Origin: Dyadobacter crusticola DSM 16708
GTDB lineage: Bacteria; Bacteroidota; Bacteroidia; Cytophagales; Spirosomataceae
DNA: 64,000 bases
Assembly (NCBI RefSeq): GCF_000701505.1
Contig: NZ_JNJB01000001.1
Span: 434,001 to 498,000, forward strand
Direction of reading: 5' to 3'
Part shown: positions 1-8,151 of the stretch, one piece after another
How the letters are laid out: each line of letters opens with the position of its first letter
How positions within the stretch are numbered: the first letter of the stretch is position 1
Position numbers and translations under genes: made by a program
The notes under the pieces: model-generated
Seen by the model: the letters and a program-made list of their open reading frames with translations, nothing else
Databases searched by the model: none
Told to the model about the DNA's origin: nothing

Positions 1-2
1 CA

Positions 3-1301
3 TTGGTCCGCCTTTACCACGCCACAGGCAAAAAGGATTACCTGGAACTTTCAAAATTCTTCATCGCCATGCGCGGCCGGTCCGACAAACGGCCGTTGTT
101 CTTGGACGAACACAAGCTGGGTCCCTCCTACTTTCAAGACCAGGTACCATTTGTGCGGCAGCGGGAAGCAGTGGGTCACGCAGTGCGTGCGCAGTACCTG
201 TACGCAGCTGTGGCTGATATGTTAATGGTCGAAAACGAGCCTGCATATAATCACGCACTTAACACAATCTGGGAAGATGCTACTTTTAAAAAGCAGTACA
301 TTACCGGTGGCGTGGGCGCGCGCGAGGATGGCGAGGCTTTTGACAAAGCTTATGTACTTCCCAATGACAATGCATACCAGGAAACCTGCGCGGCGATCGC
401 CAATATGCTTTGGAACCACAAAATGTACCTGAATACCGGAGAGAGCAAATACATGGACGTGTTTGAGCGGGTGCTCTACAATGGATTTCTGGGCGGCATG
501 TCGGTGAAAGGAAATGAGTTCTTTTACGTCAATCCAATGTCATCGAATGGAAAGAACGATTTCGGAAAAGGCACCGCGGCGGTTCGGAGCGAGTGGTTTG
601 GCACAGCCTGCTGCCCCAGCAATGTATCACGCTTTCTTCCTTCTATACCGGGATACATATATGCAGTCAAAAACAATGAGGTGTTTGTTAATCTTTTTGC
701 AGGAAACGAGGCAACGCTTGCAGTCAATGGAGCTGCGGTGAAGCTGGTTCAGGAAACGAATTATCCATGGGAAGGAAAGGTAAAAATCATGGTATCTCCC
801 GAAAAAACAGCCGCATTTCCGATTTCAGTACGCATTCCAGGCTGGGCGACCGGTCAGGCAATTCCCGGAGATCTGTACACTTACGTTTCGCAAACAAAAC
901 AGCCTGTCAGCATTTTGGTAAATGGTAAAAAGAGCGAAGCGGGTGTTGTAAATGGATATGTAAAGCTCAACAGAACCTGGAAAAAAGGTGATGTAATCGA
1001 GCTGACAATGGATATGCCGGTCAGACAGGTTGTTTCAAATGAAAATATAAAGTCAAATCAAGGGAAAGTTGCCATCGAACGCGGTCCTATACTGTATTGT
1101 GCAGAGGGACACGATAACCAGGGTAAGGCGCTTTCGCTGCAAATCAAGCCCGATCAGGCATTTACACCTGAGTTCCGAAAGGATATGCTCGGCGGACTGA
1201 ATGTATTGAAGTCGCAGGACAATGTAACCCTGATCCCCTACTATGCCTGGGCGAACCGGGGTGCGAATGAAATGACAGTCTGGTTTACCGCGTCCAGGTA
1301 G
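3..1301 (+). CDS. GH127-family glycoside hydrolase, 5' end cut off by the window
   Basis: Probable zinc-dependent beta-L-arabinofuranosidase-type enzyme (GH127, formerly DUF1680). The reading frame is open at the window edge, so the N-terminus and any signal peptide are missing; the visible part is 432 residues. Two metal and catalytic signatures of the family are present: QETC at residues 126-129, matching the Glu-x-Cys pair, and ACCP at 202-205, matching the paired Cys that holds the nucleophile and zinc ligand. Their spacing of about 76 residues fits the family. The C-terminal part is rich in beta strands. The exact sugar is unknown, because Bacteroidota carry many GH127 paralogues. It converges with the next gene with only six bases between stops. 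Confidence 0.85.
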   Translation: MVRLYHATGKKDYLELSKFFIAMRGRSDKRPLFLDEHKLGPSYFQDQVPFVRQREAVGHAVRAQYLYAAVADMLMVENEPAYNHALNTIWEDATFKKQYITGGVGAREDGEAFDKAYVLPNDNAYQETCAAIANMLWNHKMYLNTGESKYMDVFERVLYNGFLGGMSVKGNEFFYVNPMSSNGKNDFGKGTAAVRSEWFGTACCPSNVSRFLPSIPGYIYAVKNNEVFVNLFAGNEATLAVNGAAVKLVQETNYPWEGKVKIMVSPEKTAAFPISVRIPGWATGQAIPGDLYTYVSQTKQPVSILVNGKKSEAGVVNGYVKLNRTWKKGDVIELTMDMPVRQVVSNENIKSNQGKVAIERGPILYCAEGHDNQGKALSLQIKPDQAFTPEFRKDMLGGLNVLKSQDNVTLIPYYAWANRGANEMTVWFTASR

Positions 1302-1307
1302 CTTCCG

Positions 1308-2222
1308 CTACTTGGACAGGTTTTTCTTCACCGTTTCGATATCCTTCAAAGTGCCGTCAACCACCACGTTTACGTCGCTTTTCTTGAAAATATCATTGTC
1401 GGAAACCAACTTACTTTTGAAATAAAGCGTAAATGGAATAGACTTGCCTTGGGTAATCACCTGACCGACAGCCTTCATAAACTTACCCATATCAACGGAA
1501 AGCGGGATCTGATAAATCTCGCTGCTTTTGCCCTTGATTTTAGTCGCCCCCTTTACGCTGCCTTCCGCCAGCCGCTCCTGGCTGCCCAGACTTACTACAT
1601 AGGAAGGATCTTCAAACTGGACCGGAAAGGGATTCTGGTTAGAAAACTTCAATTGCAGCATTACATCTGAATTTCCCAGGCGGAATTTGGTGATATCGAA
1701 ATCAACGATCTCGACTTTGGGCAGGCGGTAAAGCGGCAACCTTTTATCCTTCGAAAGTGTAACTGAGTCTTTGCCCAAGAAAGGTTTGTTCAATGCAAAT
1801 GTACCTTCGAAGTGATAGTCGGCGCTATCTTCTCCCTGGCTGGCTTCCGAGTTACCTTCCTGTTTGAGCGCCTTGATTTTCAGCTGAGAAGGCAGCATTA
1901 CCATCGTACTATCCCGGGATTTGATCAGTAACGGCTTGGAGTATTCGTTTTCAATGATCTTCACGCCATTCATTTCAACAAAATACTCGAAACCTTTTAT
2001 GTCAAGCTCCACAGGCAATGGATTGTGCACGAGCAGTTTCAGGGAGAGGTCAATGGTACTGTCTGTAATATTGGTAATATGCCCGATCCCCATTTCTACC
2101 CGGGGTTTCAGCCCGGAAACAGGATTTGCATTTTCCCTTTTATAGAAATGCCAGCCCGCCCAGCCGGCTGCGATCAGAAGTACGAAAACAAGAATATAGA
2201 CGAGGAGTTTTTTGTTTCTCAT
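1308..2222 (-). CDS. LEA type 2 (WHy-domain) protein with two repeats and an N-terminal anchor
   Basis: A 304-residue protein with one hydrophobic N-terminal segment (about residues 5-23), either a membrane anchor or an uncleaved signal. Two copies of an LEA14/WHy-like beta-sandwich follow. The first is around residues 45-110 (LKLLVHNPLPVELDIKGFEY) and the second around 175-240 (LQLKFSNQNPFPVQFEDPSY). The N-P-x-P-V turn recurs in both, which supports an internal duplication. Such proteins are linked to desiccation and stress tolerance, and some bacterial ones sit in the periplasm. Its partner is unknown. It is a single gene facing the GH127 gene. Confidence 0.7.
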   Translation of the reverse strand: MRNKKLLVYILVFVLLIAAGWAGWHFYKRENANPVSGLKPRVEMGIGHITNITDSTIDLSLKLLVHNPLPVELDIKGFEYFVEMNGVKIIENEYSKPLLIKSRDSTMVMLPSQLKIKALKQEGNSEASQGEDSADYHFEGTFALNKPFLGKDSVTLSKDKRLPLYRLPKVEIVDFDITKFRLGNSDVMLQLKFSNQNPFPVQFEDPSYVVSLGSQERLAEGSVKGATKIKGKSSEIYQIPLSVDMGKFMKAVGQVITQGKSIPFTLYFKSKLVSDNDIFKKSDVNVVVDGTLKDIETVKKNLSK

Positions 2223-2361
2223 TGGTTGTCAGATGTAAAAAGCTAAGACTAACAAAAGCATTCCCGGACCAGTTTGATAAACTTTCCTGCTGATGGGTGC
2301 ACTTTCCCGTTCATTATATCGCCCCACAACGTATATGTGTAGGAATTTCTTCACAGCATGT

Positions 2362-2393
2362 ACCGGCGTACCGGCGTTCCGGCGCACCGGCGT
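2362..2393. repeat. Octamer tandem array, four units
   Basis: Four adjacent 8-base units read ACCGGCGT, ACCGGCGT, TCCGGCGC and ACCGGCGT. They lie in the 246-base gap between the LEA-type gene and the flavin-fold gene. No coding frame is supported here. The array is short but in exact register, and it resembles in style the longer heptamer and decamer arrays elsewhere in the window. Confidence 0.7.
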
Positions 2394-2410
2394 CATTTAG
2401 CCAGGTCTAA

Positions 2411-2448
2411 CAAAAAAAGTGCCGACCAGCCTTACGCCAGTCAGCACT
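2411..2448 (-). terminator. Intrinsic terminator of the flavin-fold gene
   Basis: Read on the minus strand, a stem of about 13 pairs (arms AGTGCTGACTGGC and GCTGGTCGGCACT, with a few G-U pairs, loop GTAAG) is followed by seven T. It lies about 20 bases after the stop of the gene ending at 2469. Confidence 0.8.
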
Positions 2449-2468
2449 TCCTATAAAATCAATGTAGA

Positions 2469-2969
2469 TTAAGCCAGATTCAGCTTTCCGTGGTCGCCGC
2501 CTTCGGGAGTAGTTCCTGTAAGCGCCGCTTTCAGCATGGACAAGAACACCACCATTCTGGAAGACGTGGCATCCCAGTAAGCAGCCTCTTCTGTGATAAC
2601 CCTCAATAATACCAGATCCGGATCCTCTTTACCTTCGGGAAACCATGCTTTGGACATCACATTCCAGAGCTCGTCTTTCTTTTGCTCGTCGTTGACCAGC
2701 TCCGCATTCCCTGAAATGCTCAGGTAAGTATTGTTTTTTGGGTCAGAGTAAATCAGCGTCACTCCTTCTCCATGGTTGGAAGTATCTCCCAGCTCAGAAT
2801 TACGGTTGGTGAAAAACCATACATTTCCCTGCTCGTCAATCTGCTGTGTGGTCATCGGACGCGAGTCTATCCGGTTGTTTTTATAAGTGGTATACATACA
2901 AAAACGAATATCCTCAGCCAGTGATTTCAGCTTTTTTATTGCTTCCTTATCTTCAAAGTCTTTTTCCAT
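2469..2969 (-). CDS. Pyridoxamine 5'-phosphate oxidase-like, general stress protein 26 type
   Basis: A small split-barrel flavin-fold protein of 166 residues. The MTTQQIDEQGNVWFFTNRNS stretch and the later ISGNAELVNDEQKKDELW stretch are typical of the general stress protein 26 group, whose members bind FMN or related cofactors. The true substrate is not known. I place the start at the ATG at 2969; an in-frame GTG at 3005 would add 12 charged residues but falls inside a leader hairpin. The gene is monocistronic, with its own terminator downstream. Confidence 0.75.
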   Translation of the reverse strand: MEKDFEDKEAIKKLKSLAEDIRFCMYTTYKNNRIDSRPMTTQQIDEQGNVWFFTNRNSELGDTSNHGEGVTLIYSDPKNNTYLSISGNAELVNDEQKKDELWNVMSKAWFPEGKEDPDLVLLRVITEEAAYWDATSSRMVVFLSMLKAALTGTTPEGGDHGKLNLA

Positions 2970-2971
2970 GA

Positions 2972-3019
2972 TTGTTTTAGTTTTTCTATCAGAATCATTT
3001 TTCACTGAAACTAAAACAA
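2972..3019 (-). promoter_or_regulatory. Leader inverted repeat immediately before the start codon
   Basis: A perfect 12-base inverted repeat (AAACTAAAACAA at 3008-3019 and TTGTTTTAGTTT at 2972-2983, + strand) flanks a 24-base loop and ends two bases before the ATG at 2969. In RNA it would form a hairpin covering the ribosome entry region. A role in translational control is inference. Confidence 0.5.
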
Positions 3020-3049
3020 CCGTTCCATCACCTTCAAATCGCCGGCCTA

Positions 3050-3316
3050 CTATCTGATCAGCTTTTCGTACTCGCGCTTCGCAAGGCTATCTTCGTCATA
3101 GTTTCCGTAGGAGGTAAAATAATGCGAAGCCAACCCGATTCCCCAGCCAAGCATCGGGAATATCGGCCAAGGAAATACGTTCAGATGCGGGTAACTCGTG
3201 GCGAGATAAAGCAGCCACAAACCGGCATTCACTATCAGGTAAGTACGCAAATGCATTTTGAAAGCTGCTCTCCTTTTTGCTTTCCTCCAAAGTACGGCGT
3301 CACGCTGCGTTTCCAT
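3050..3316 (-). CDS. 2TM domain-containing small membrane protein
   Basis: An 88-residue protein matching the short 2TM family common in Bacteroidota. A basic N-terminus (residues 1-23) is followed by two transmembrane helices at about 25-42 and 50-68, with a Pro-rich turn (NVFPWPIFPM) between them. It ends in a charged tail (EDSLAKREYEKLIR). Related domains are often fused to sensor kinases or stand alone. No function can be assigned from sequence. The gap to the next gene upstream is about 160 bases and shows no clear signal. Confidence 0.75.
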   Translation of the reverse strand: METQRDAVLWRKAKRRAAFKMHLRTYLIVNAGLWLLYLATSYPHLNVFPWPIFPMLGWGIGLASHYFTSYGNYDEDSLAKREYEKLIR

Positions 3317-3479
3317 GATCTTGTTTGTTTAGGTAAATAGATTGAACTGCTGCCAATTAGCTGCTTCCAGCAGGTACGTTCAAATATACCTGGTTACAAA
3401 GTCCGATATGCGCCATCTCCGACAGACCCTGGGAATTGCCCGACCAAGTGTAAATTTTAACGCGTGAAGCTTTGCAGCG

Positions 3480-5795
3480 CTAAAATTCAAGCCGGTAATT
3501 CAACACCGGGATCAGCCCCACTTGCGTGATCAGCTTCACACGGTCTTCCTTTTTATCATAATACCGGTCAAATGCATTCAGCCTGTTGCTGACATTCTGC
3601 AAATCCAGCGAAATGGTGGATGCTGTGCGCCTTCTGTTTTTCGTATAGCTCACGCGCAGGTCGCTCCGGAAATAGTGGGGCAGCTGCTCGGAGTAGCTTC
3701 GGGACCAGTCGCGCTCGGTGCGACCTTCCTTTCTTGATTTTTCAAGATCAATCGGCGTGGTCATATTTCCACCTGCCGCTAGCAGCTTGATGTTTGCTGC
3801 AAAAACATTGGTTTTGTTTTTACCCACTTTCCATTCTTTCCCCGCAAGCAGGTTTTGAACAAACTGTCCATTAAAACGGCTGCTGCGCTCGATCCCGTCG
3901 CGTCCGGTGTATTTGGATTGATAAAGTGAGGTTGTGCTCATCAGGTAAATGCCTCCTGTCAATGATTTCTCGATCGTCAATTCCAGTCCGTAGCTCCTGC
4001 CTTTTCCGGCACTCACCAGCGAATCGTTGACAAAACCATCAATTTCGTTGATCATCGAATTATGCAAAAGAAATGGCGAGTTCGTGTTGGCCGGACCGAT
4101 CGGAATGTGGTAATGGTGCTGGTAGTAAGTCTCAGCAAGCACGCGCCAGCTCGCCGACGGCCTGAATTCATATCCTGCAACCAAATGCGCCGATTTCATT
4201 AGTTTCAGGTCTTTGTTAACGGAATTAGTATGTCCGTCAATCCCTTTTACCTGTGCGAAATAGGTAGAAATCGACTCTGTTCTGCTGTGCAGCCCGGCTC
4301 CAAAACTTACCGTAGACCTGGGAGCCACCGCCCATTTCATGCCCAGCCTCGGCTCGATGGAATATTGGTTATTTAACCCCAGTAACATGCCGTGCAAGCC
4401 CGCATTCACAGTTACATTCGGTGAAAGCCGCGATTTCAGTTGTGCATACGCCTGGAATAATTGCGTATTTCCATTCTGTTCCAGGTTCTTCACGAAAGGC
4501 CCGTCTTCATTATTTTGGTCAAAAAGGTTGAAATCCAGATGATTGATGATCGCGCCTACTCTGAGCGTATTTCTCGCATTTAGTTTCGCATTGAATAAGG
4601 CTGATACCCGCAGGGTTTGGTTAATGAAGTTTTGCTGGTAAATGTCCTGGCTTTCTTTATCCAGGAAATCGCCGGTCTGCTTGGTGGCTGCGTACGAAAC
4701 AATGGTTTCCATGTACGAACGGCTGTTGATATACCGGAGATAATTGACCCCGAGCATACCGCGGTTGGAGGTGAATTTCTCTTTGATATCGTCATTATTA
4801 ACTGTAGAAGTACTGATTCCGCCCATTCCCCAAACCGACACCACTGCCTTTTCGTCGTAAGGCAAATACACTTTAAATGCCCCGTCCTGAAAATCATTTA
4901 CTGCATCGCCCATTGTTACACCGAGCTTACTCAGGATAGAAAGTGTCGAATAGCGGTAATTGGCCAGGTAAGATGCGCCTCCTTTTGCCCCGATCGGACC
5001 TTCGGCAGCGAAGTCCAGGCCCAGAACGCCGGCTTGTAATGCATACTCGCGCTTTTCGTTGTTTCCCTTTCTGAGTTTAAGGTCAAAAACCCCGGAAGTT
5101 GCATTGCCGTATTCAGCAGGGAAAGCGCCTGTCAGGAAATCGGAGTTACCCAGCACATTCGCACTCAGCGCACTGACGCCACCTCCCGAAGAGCCTTCGG
5201 AAGCAAAGTGATTGGGATTGGGGATTTCAACGCCTTCCATTCTCCACAATAAACCTTTGGGACTGTTACCACGAATAATGATCAGGTTACTCCCGTCGTC
5301 ATTCGTAGACACACCTGCGAAAGACAGCGCCATACGCGCCGGGTCGTTGACAGAAGCAGCAAATCTTTTAGTCTGGTCAACGGTAAATGACCTTCCGCTC
5401 ACGCTCACCATATCATTCAATGGCGCGCCGGTCTCTTTTTGCGCCTTTACAACCACCTCGTCCAATGCACGAAAAGACTCGGTGAGTTTAATATTCAGCT
5501 CGACTTCCTTACCGGAACCCACTGCTATTTCCTGCAGGAAAGCGTCATCGTACCCGACCGATGTAATCCTGAATGCATGCCGCCCTACCGGCACATTTTC
5601 AATCCGGAAGTTCCCCTCCGTGTCAGTAGCTGCGCCTTGGATCGGATTAAGTGAAGTAACGATCACATTGGCACCAATAACGGGCTGCTGTGATTCAGTG
5701 TCAACAACCCGTCCTTTTACGGTCTGAACAGGCTGCTGAGCAAATGCGGCCGCACCAAATGCAGCGGCGATAATAGTGAAGATATATTTTTTCAT
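3480..5795 (-). CDS. TonB-dependent outer-membrane receptor, substrate unknown
   Basis: Signal peptide MKKYIFTIIAAAFGAAAFA, then a carboxypeptidase-regulatory-like beta-sandwich (about residues 25-110, VKGRVVDTESQQPVIGANVI), a plug domain (about 115-240) and a long beta-barrel ending in an aromatic residue (LNYRLEF). The start is the ATG at 5795; the open frame extends eight codons further to a TTG, which would spoil the signal peptide. About 771 residues, normal for the family. It lies downstream of the thiamin salvage operon on the same strand, but a gap of about 200 bases with a heptamer array separates them. A thiamin role is therefore not supported. Confidence 0.85.
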   Translation of the reverse strand: MKKYIFTIIAAAFGAAAFAQQPVQTVKGRVVDTESQQPVIGANVIVTSLNPIQGAATDTEGNFRIENVPVGRHAFRITSVGYDDAFLQEIAVGSGKEVELNIKLTESFRALDEVVVKAQKETGAPLNDMVSVSGRSFTVDQTKRFAASVNDPARMALSFAGVSTNDDGSNLIIIRGNSPKGLLWRMEGVEIPNPNHFASEGSSGGGVSALSANVLGNSDFLTGAFPAEYGNATSGVFDLKLRKGNNEKREYALQAGVLGLDFAAEGPIGAKGGASYLANYRYSTLSILSKLGVTMGDAVNDFQDGAFKVYLPYDEKAVVSVWGMGGISTSTVNNDDIKEKFTSNRGMLGVNYLRYINSRSYMETIVSYAATKQTGDFLDKESQDIYQQNFINQTLRVSALFNAKLNARNTLRVGAIINHLDFNLFDQNNEDGPFVKNLEQNGNTQLFQAYAQLKSRLSPNVTVNAGLHGMLLGLNNQYSIEPRLGMKWAVAPRSTVSFGAGLHSRTESISTYFAQVKGIDGHTNSVNKDLKLMKSAHLVAGYEFRPSASWRVLAETYYQHHYHIPIGPANTNSPFLLHNSMINEIDGFVNDSLVSAGKGRSYGLELTIEKSLTGGIYLMSTTSLYQSKYTGRDGIERSSRFNGQFVQNLLAGKEWKVGKNKTNVFAANIKLLAAGGNMTTPIDLEKSRKEGRTERDWSRSYSEQLPHYFRSDLRVSYTKNRRRTASTISLDLQNVSNRLNAFDRYYDKKEDRVKLITQVGLIPVLNYRLEF

Positions 5796-5862
5796 AGCTA
5801 GTTGTTTCGAGATTGACAACCTAGCTAAGCGATACCCTATTTTTTTGGAAAGAAATGATTTA

Positions 5863-5995
5863 TTGGCTTCCGGCGGTCGGCTTTCGGCAGGCGGCTTTGG
5901 GGAGGAAGGGAAGACGGGCGCATACTAACAAGCTTTTTTGGTGCCGCAAAGCCTTACCGACGGCTGATAGCCGATAGCCGAAAGCCAATAGCTAC
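5863..5995. repeat. Heptamer array A, two arms in opposite orientation
   Basis: The left arm, 5863-5897, has five in-register heptamers: TTGGCTT, CCGGCGG, TCGGCTT, TCGGCAG, GCGGCTT. The right arm, about 5954-5995, reads the other way: TTACCGA, CGGCTGA, TAGCCGA, TAGCCGA, AAGCCAA, TAGCTAC. The arms are partly complementary across a loop of about 55 bases. The right arm runs into the tenA stop codon at 5992-5994. Two more loci in this window carry the same heptamer family. Confidence 0.75.
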
Positions 5996-6630
5996 GCCCG
6001 ATAAGCACTCTCCCAAAAGTCGTGCTCCATTCTCGTTGCAGTCTTATAAGCTTCGATCATGCGGGTTCTGGTTTGTTCGGAGGCGTTTTCGGCGAGTTGG
6101 TTGCAGATATTAAGCGCTTTCTGTACTGACTGCGCGAAGTCTTCGCCTGCGTATGCGTTAATCCAGTTCTGGTAAGGATTGGGCGTGGTTTGGTTGGCGT
6201 AAATATAGTCGCCGACTTTTTTATATATCCAAAAACAAGGCAGCAATGCAGCTACTGACACTTCGTAAGGTTCAAATGCGCTGGTGGCGAGCAGGTAATT
6301 GGTGTAAGCAAAACAGCCGGATCCTTTTCCACTCTGGTATTCAATCGCATATTCTTTGAAGTAACTCAAATGTAGCGCCCGCTCGACCAGGATCGCATTC
6401 TGTGCAAACTGTAAAAAATCCAGCAGCTCGTGGCTGTTACCAGCTTTCACGCCGGTGGCGGCGAGTGCCCGGGCAAAATCGGCCAGGTACAGCGAATCCT
6501 GGTAAATATAGTATTTGAACTTATCAAGCGGCAAAGTCCCTGCTTTCAGCTCCTGGTTAAATGGATGCGCCTGTATTTGTTCGTAAACAGGCAATGCGCT
6601 CTCCCAGAGCAGGTCGGTAAAGTGGATCAT
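5992..6630 (-). CDS. tenA: Aminopyrimidine aminohydrolase / thiaminase II, TenA
   Basis: TenA hydrolyses amino-HMP to hydroxymethylpyrimidine and can cleave thiamin, feeding salvaged pyrimidine to ThiD. The protein has 212 residues, the usual length. The nucleophilic Cys is C132 in ALLPCFWIY, and the C-terminal EHDFWESAY motif carries the conserved acidic residues. The N-terminal DFARALAATG stretch is also typical. Its start overlaps the thiD stop by four bases, so it is the last gene of the thiM-thiE-thiD-tenA operon and is probably controlled by the TPP riboswitch. Its final codons are embedded in a heptamer repeat. Confidence 0.93.
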   Translation of the reverse strand: MIHFTDLLWESALPVYEQIQAHPFNQELKAGTLPLDKFKYYIYQDSLYLADFARALAATGVKAGNSHELLDFLQFAQNAILVERALHLSYFKEYAIEYQSGKGSGCFAYTNYLLATSAFEPYEVSVAALLPCFWIYKKVGDYIYANQTTPNPYQNWINAYAGEDFAQSVQKALNICNQLAENASEQTRTRMIEAYKTATRMEHDFWESAYRA

Positions 6631-7448
6631 ATAATTTGCATTGGAACAGGAGAAAAAGAATGATTGAGCGGCCCGGGCCCCTTGCCGGTAGTCACACCTT
6701 TACCAGCGGCTATCGCACCGGAAATGTATTCTTTTGCGAAAATAATCGACTCCGGAACCGAATTTCCTGCCGCGACGAACGCGGCAATCGCCGATGATAA
6801 TGTGCAACCCGTCCCGTGCACATTCCGGCTGTCTATATAGCTGCTTTCGAGGATCAGGGTATCCTGGTCTTTTTGGGCAAAAATATCCGATAATACCGGC
6901 GCAACTAGGTGCCCGCCTTTGAGTAGCACGGCTTTACAGCCTCTGCTCACCATTTCTTCTGCCGCCATTTTCATAGTTTCAACAGAATCGATGGTCTCCG
7001 AAATCAGGATCCGCGCTTCGTCGAGGTTGGGGGTAATCAAATGCACGCGCGGGAAAAGCATTTCCCAGAGTACAGACACGGTTTCGTCGCGGATCAGCTT
7101 GGAGCCGCTTGTGGAAACCATCACCGGATCAAATACCACAAAAACTGGCTTGTAACGTTCCAGCATTTCGGCAATTACCTGCGCCACTTCGATGGTATTC
7201 ACCATCCCGATCTTCACCGCATCAACTGTAATATCGTCGAACACCGCTTCAATCTGTTCTTTCAGGAAGGCAGGCGGCACTGCATGGATAGACCTCACAC
7301 CCAGCGTATTCTGAGCGGTGAGCGCAGTGATCGCCGACGCGCCGTAAGCACCTAGTGCGGCAATGGTTTTCAGGTCGGCCTGAATTCCTGCGCCACCTCC
7401 GCTGTCGGAGCCGGCAATTGTGAGAACTGTGGGGTATCGGGTCATCAT
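6627..7448 (-). CDS. thiD: Hydroxymethylpyrimidine/phosphomethylpyrimidine kinase
   Basis: ThiD phosphorylates HMP and then HMP-P to give HMP-PP, the pyrimidine half of thiamin phosphate. The 273-residue protein has the ribokinase-fold signatures: GSDSGGGAGIQADLKT near the N-terminus and the anion-hole motif HGTGCTLSSAIAA with its catalytic region near residue 212. It is 25 bases downstream of thiE and overlaps tenA, so the genes are almost certainly cotranscribed. This is a stand-alone ThiD, not fused to ThiE or TenA as in some bacteria. Confidence 0.95.
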   Translation of the reverse strand: MMTRYPTVLTIAGSDSGGGAGIQADLKTIAALGAYGASAITALTAQNTLGVRSIHAVPPAFLKEQIEAVFDDITVDAVKIGMVNTIEVAQVIAEMLERYKPVFVVFDPVMVSTSGSKLIRDETVSVLWEMLFPRVHLITPNLDEARILISETIDSVETMKMAAEEMVSRGCKAVLLKGGHLVAPVLSDIFAQKDQDTLILESSYIDSRNVHGTGCTLSSAIAAFVAAGNSVPESIIFAKEYISGAIAAGKGVTTGKGPGPLNHSFSPVPMQII

Positions 7449-7474
7449 GCGGTTGTGGATGTGGTTGGGTATAG

Positions 7475-8134
7475 TCAGATTTGGTCGGGAGATCCGGCCG
7501 TTGCATTAAGAATAATGGATTTAAGCCGGAATGCAGCCTCGTACGGGGAAGGTGCGCTGCAAATAGCGGACACTACGGCAATTCCGCCCGCCCCATTCCT
7601 GATCGCTTCTTCGGCATTCAGAAAATTGATACCTCCTATCACAATGAGCGAATGCTTGCTATTTGTGCCAGCCCAGCTTAGTCCCTCTATTTCCCAGGGG
7701 CGTTTTGTGTCTGTTTTGGTAGGAGTGGCATAAAGCGGACTTAGTCCAAGGTAGGACACGTCCCATTGTTCGGCCTCCAAAACATCTGCCTCACTTTCAA
7801 CCGAAAGCCCTATGATCTTGCTGGCGGGCAGCATTTCATTCAGGATTTCATAAGGCATATCACTTTGACCCACGTGCACACCGTCCGCATCGGCTGCGAG
7901 GGCAACATCTACCCGATCATTGATGATCAACGGTACATTATAAGGTTGTAATAACTCCTTCAACCTCTTGGCACGATCTATAAATGCGCGGGTCGACAGC
8001 GTTTTTTCCCGCAGCTGCACCATAGTAACTCCGCCTTGCACCGCCTCTTCAACTACCCAGTACAAATCACGTCCCATACAGGCAGCCTCGTCTGTTACCA
8101 GGTAAAGCTGTACGTTTTCATCAGGTGCATTCAT
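7475..8134 (-). CDS. thiE: Thiamine-phosphate synthase
   Basis: ThiE joins HMP-PP and hydroxyethylthiazole phosphate to make thiamin phosphate. It is a TIM barrel of 219 residues. The motifs VQLREK, NDRVDVALAADADGVHVGQ and GLSPLYATPTKT bind the pyrophosphate and thiazole, followed by VIGGI and the phosphate-binding GAGGIAVVSAI. It lies 17 bases after thiM and 26 bases before thiD in the same operon. Nothing is missing compared with the family. Confidence 0.95.
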   Translation of the reverse strand: MNAPDENVQLYLVTDEAACMGRDLYWVVEEAVQGGVTMVQLREKTLSTRAFIDRAKRLKELLQPYNVPLIINDRVDVALAADADGVHVGQSDMPYEILNEMLPASKIIGLSVESEADVLEAEQWDVSYLGLSPLYATPTKTDTKRPWEIEGLSWAGTNSKHSLIVIGGINFLNAEEAIRNGAGGIAVVSAICSAPSPYEAAFRLKSIILNATAGSPDQI

Positions 8135-8151
8135 TGATTTTTATAGGTAAT

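Noticed and set aside
4617..5039. 140-codon open frame opposite the first TonB receptor
   Set aside because: It lies entirely inside a well-supported gene on the other strand and has no recognisable domain.
3480..5795. The first TonB receptor as a thiamin importer of the thiM operon
   Set aside because: It lies after the operon, but a gap of about 200 bases with a foldback array separates them, there is no second riboswitch, and no thiamin-specific motif is visible.
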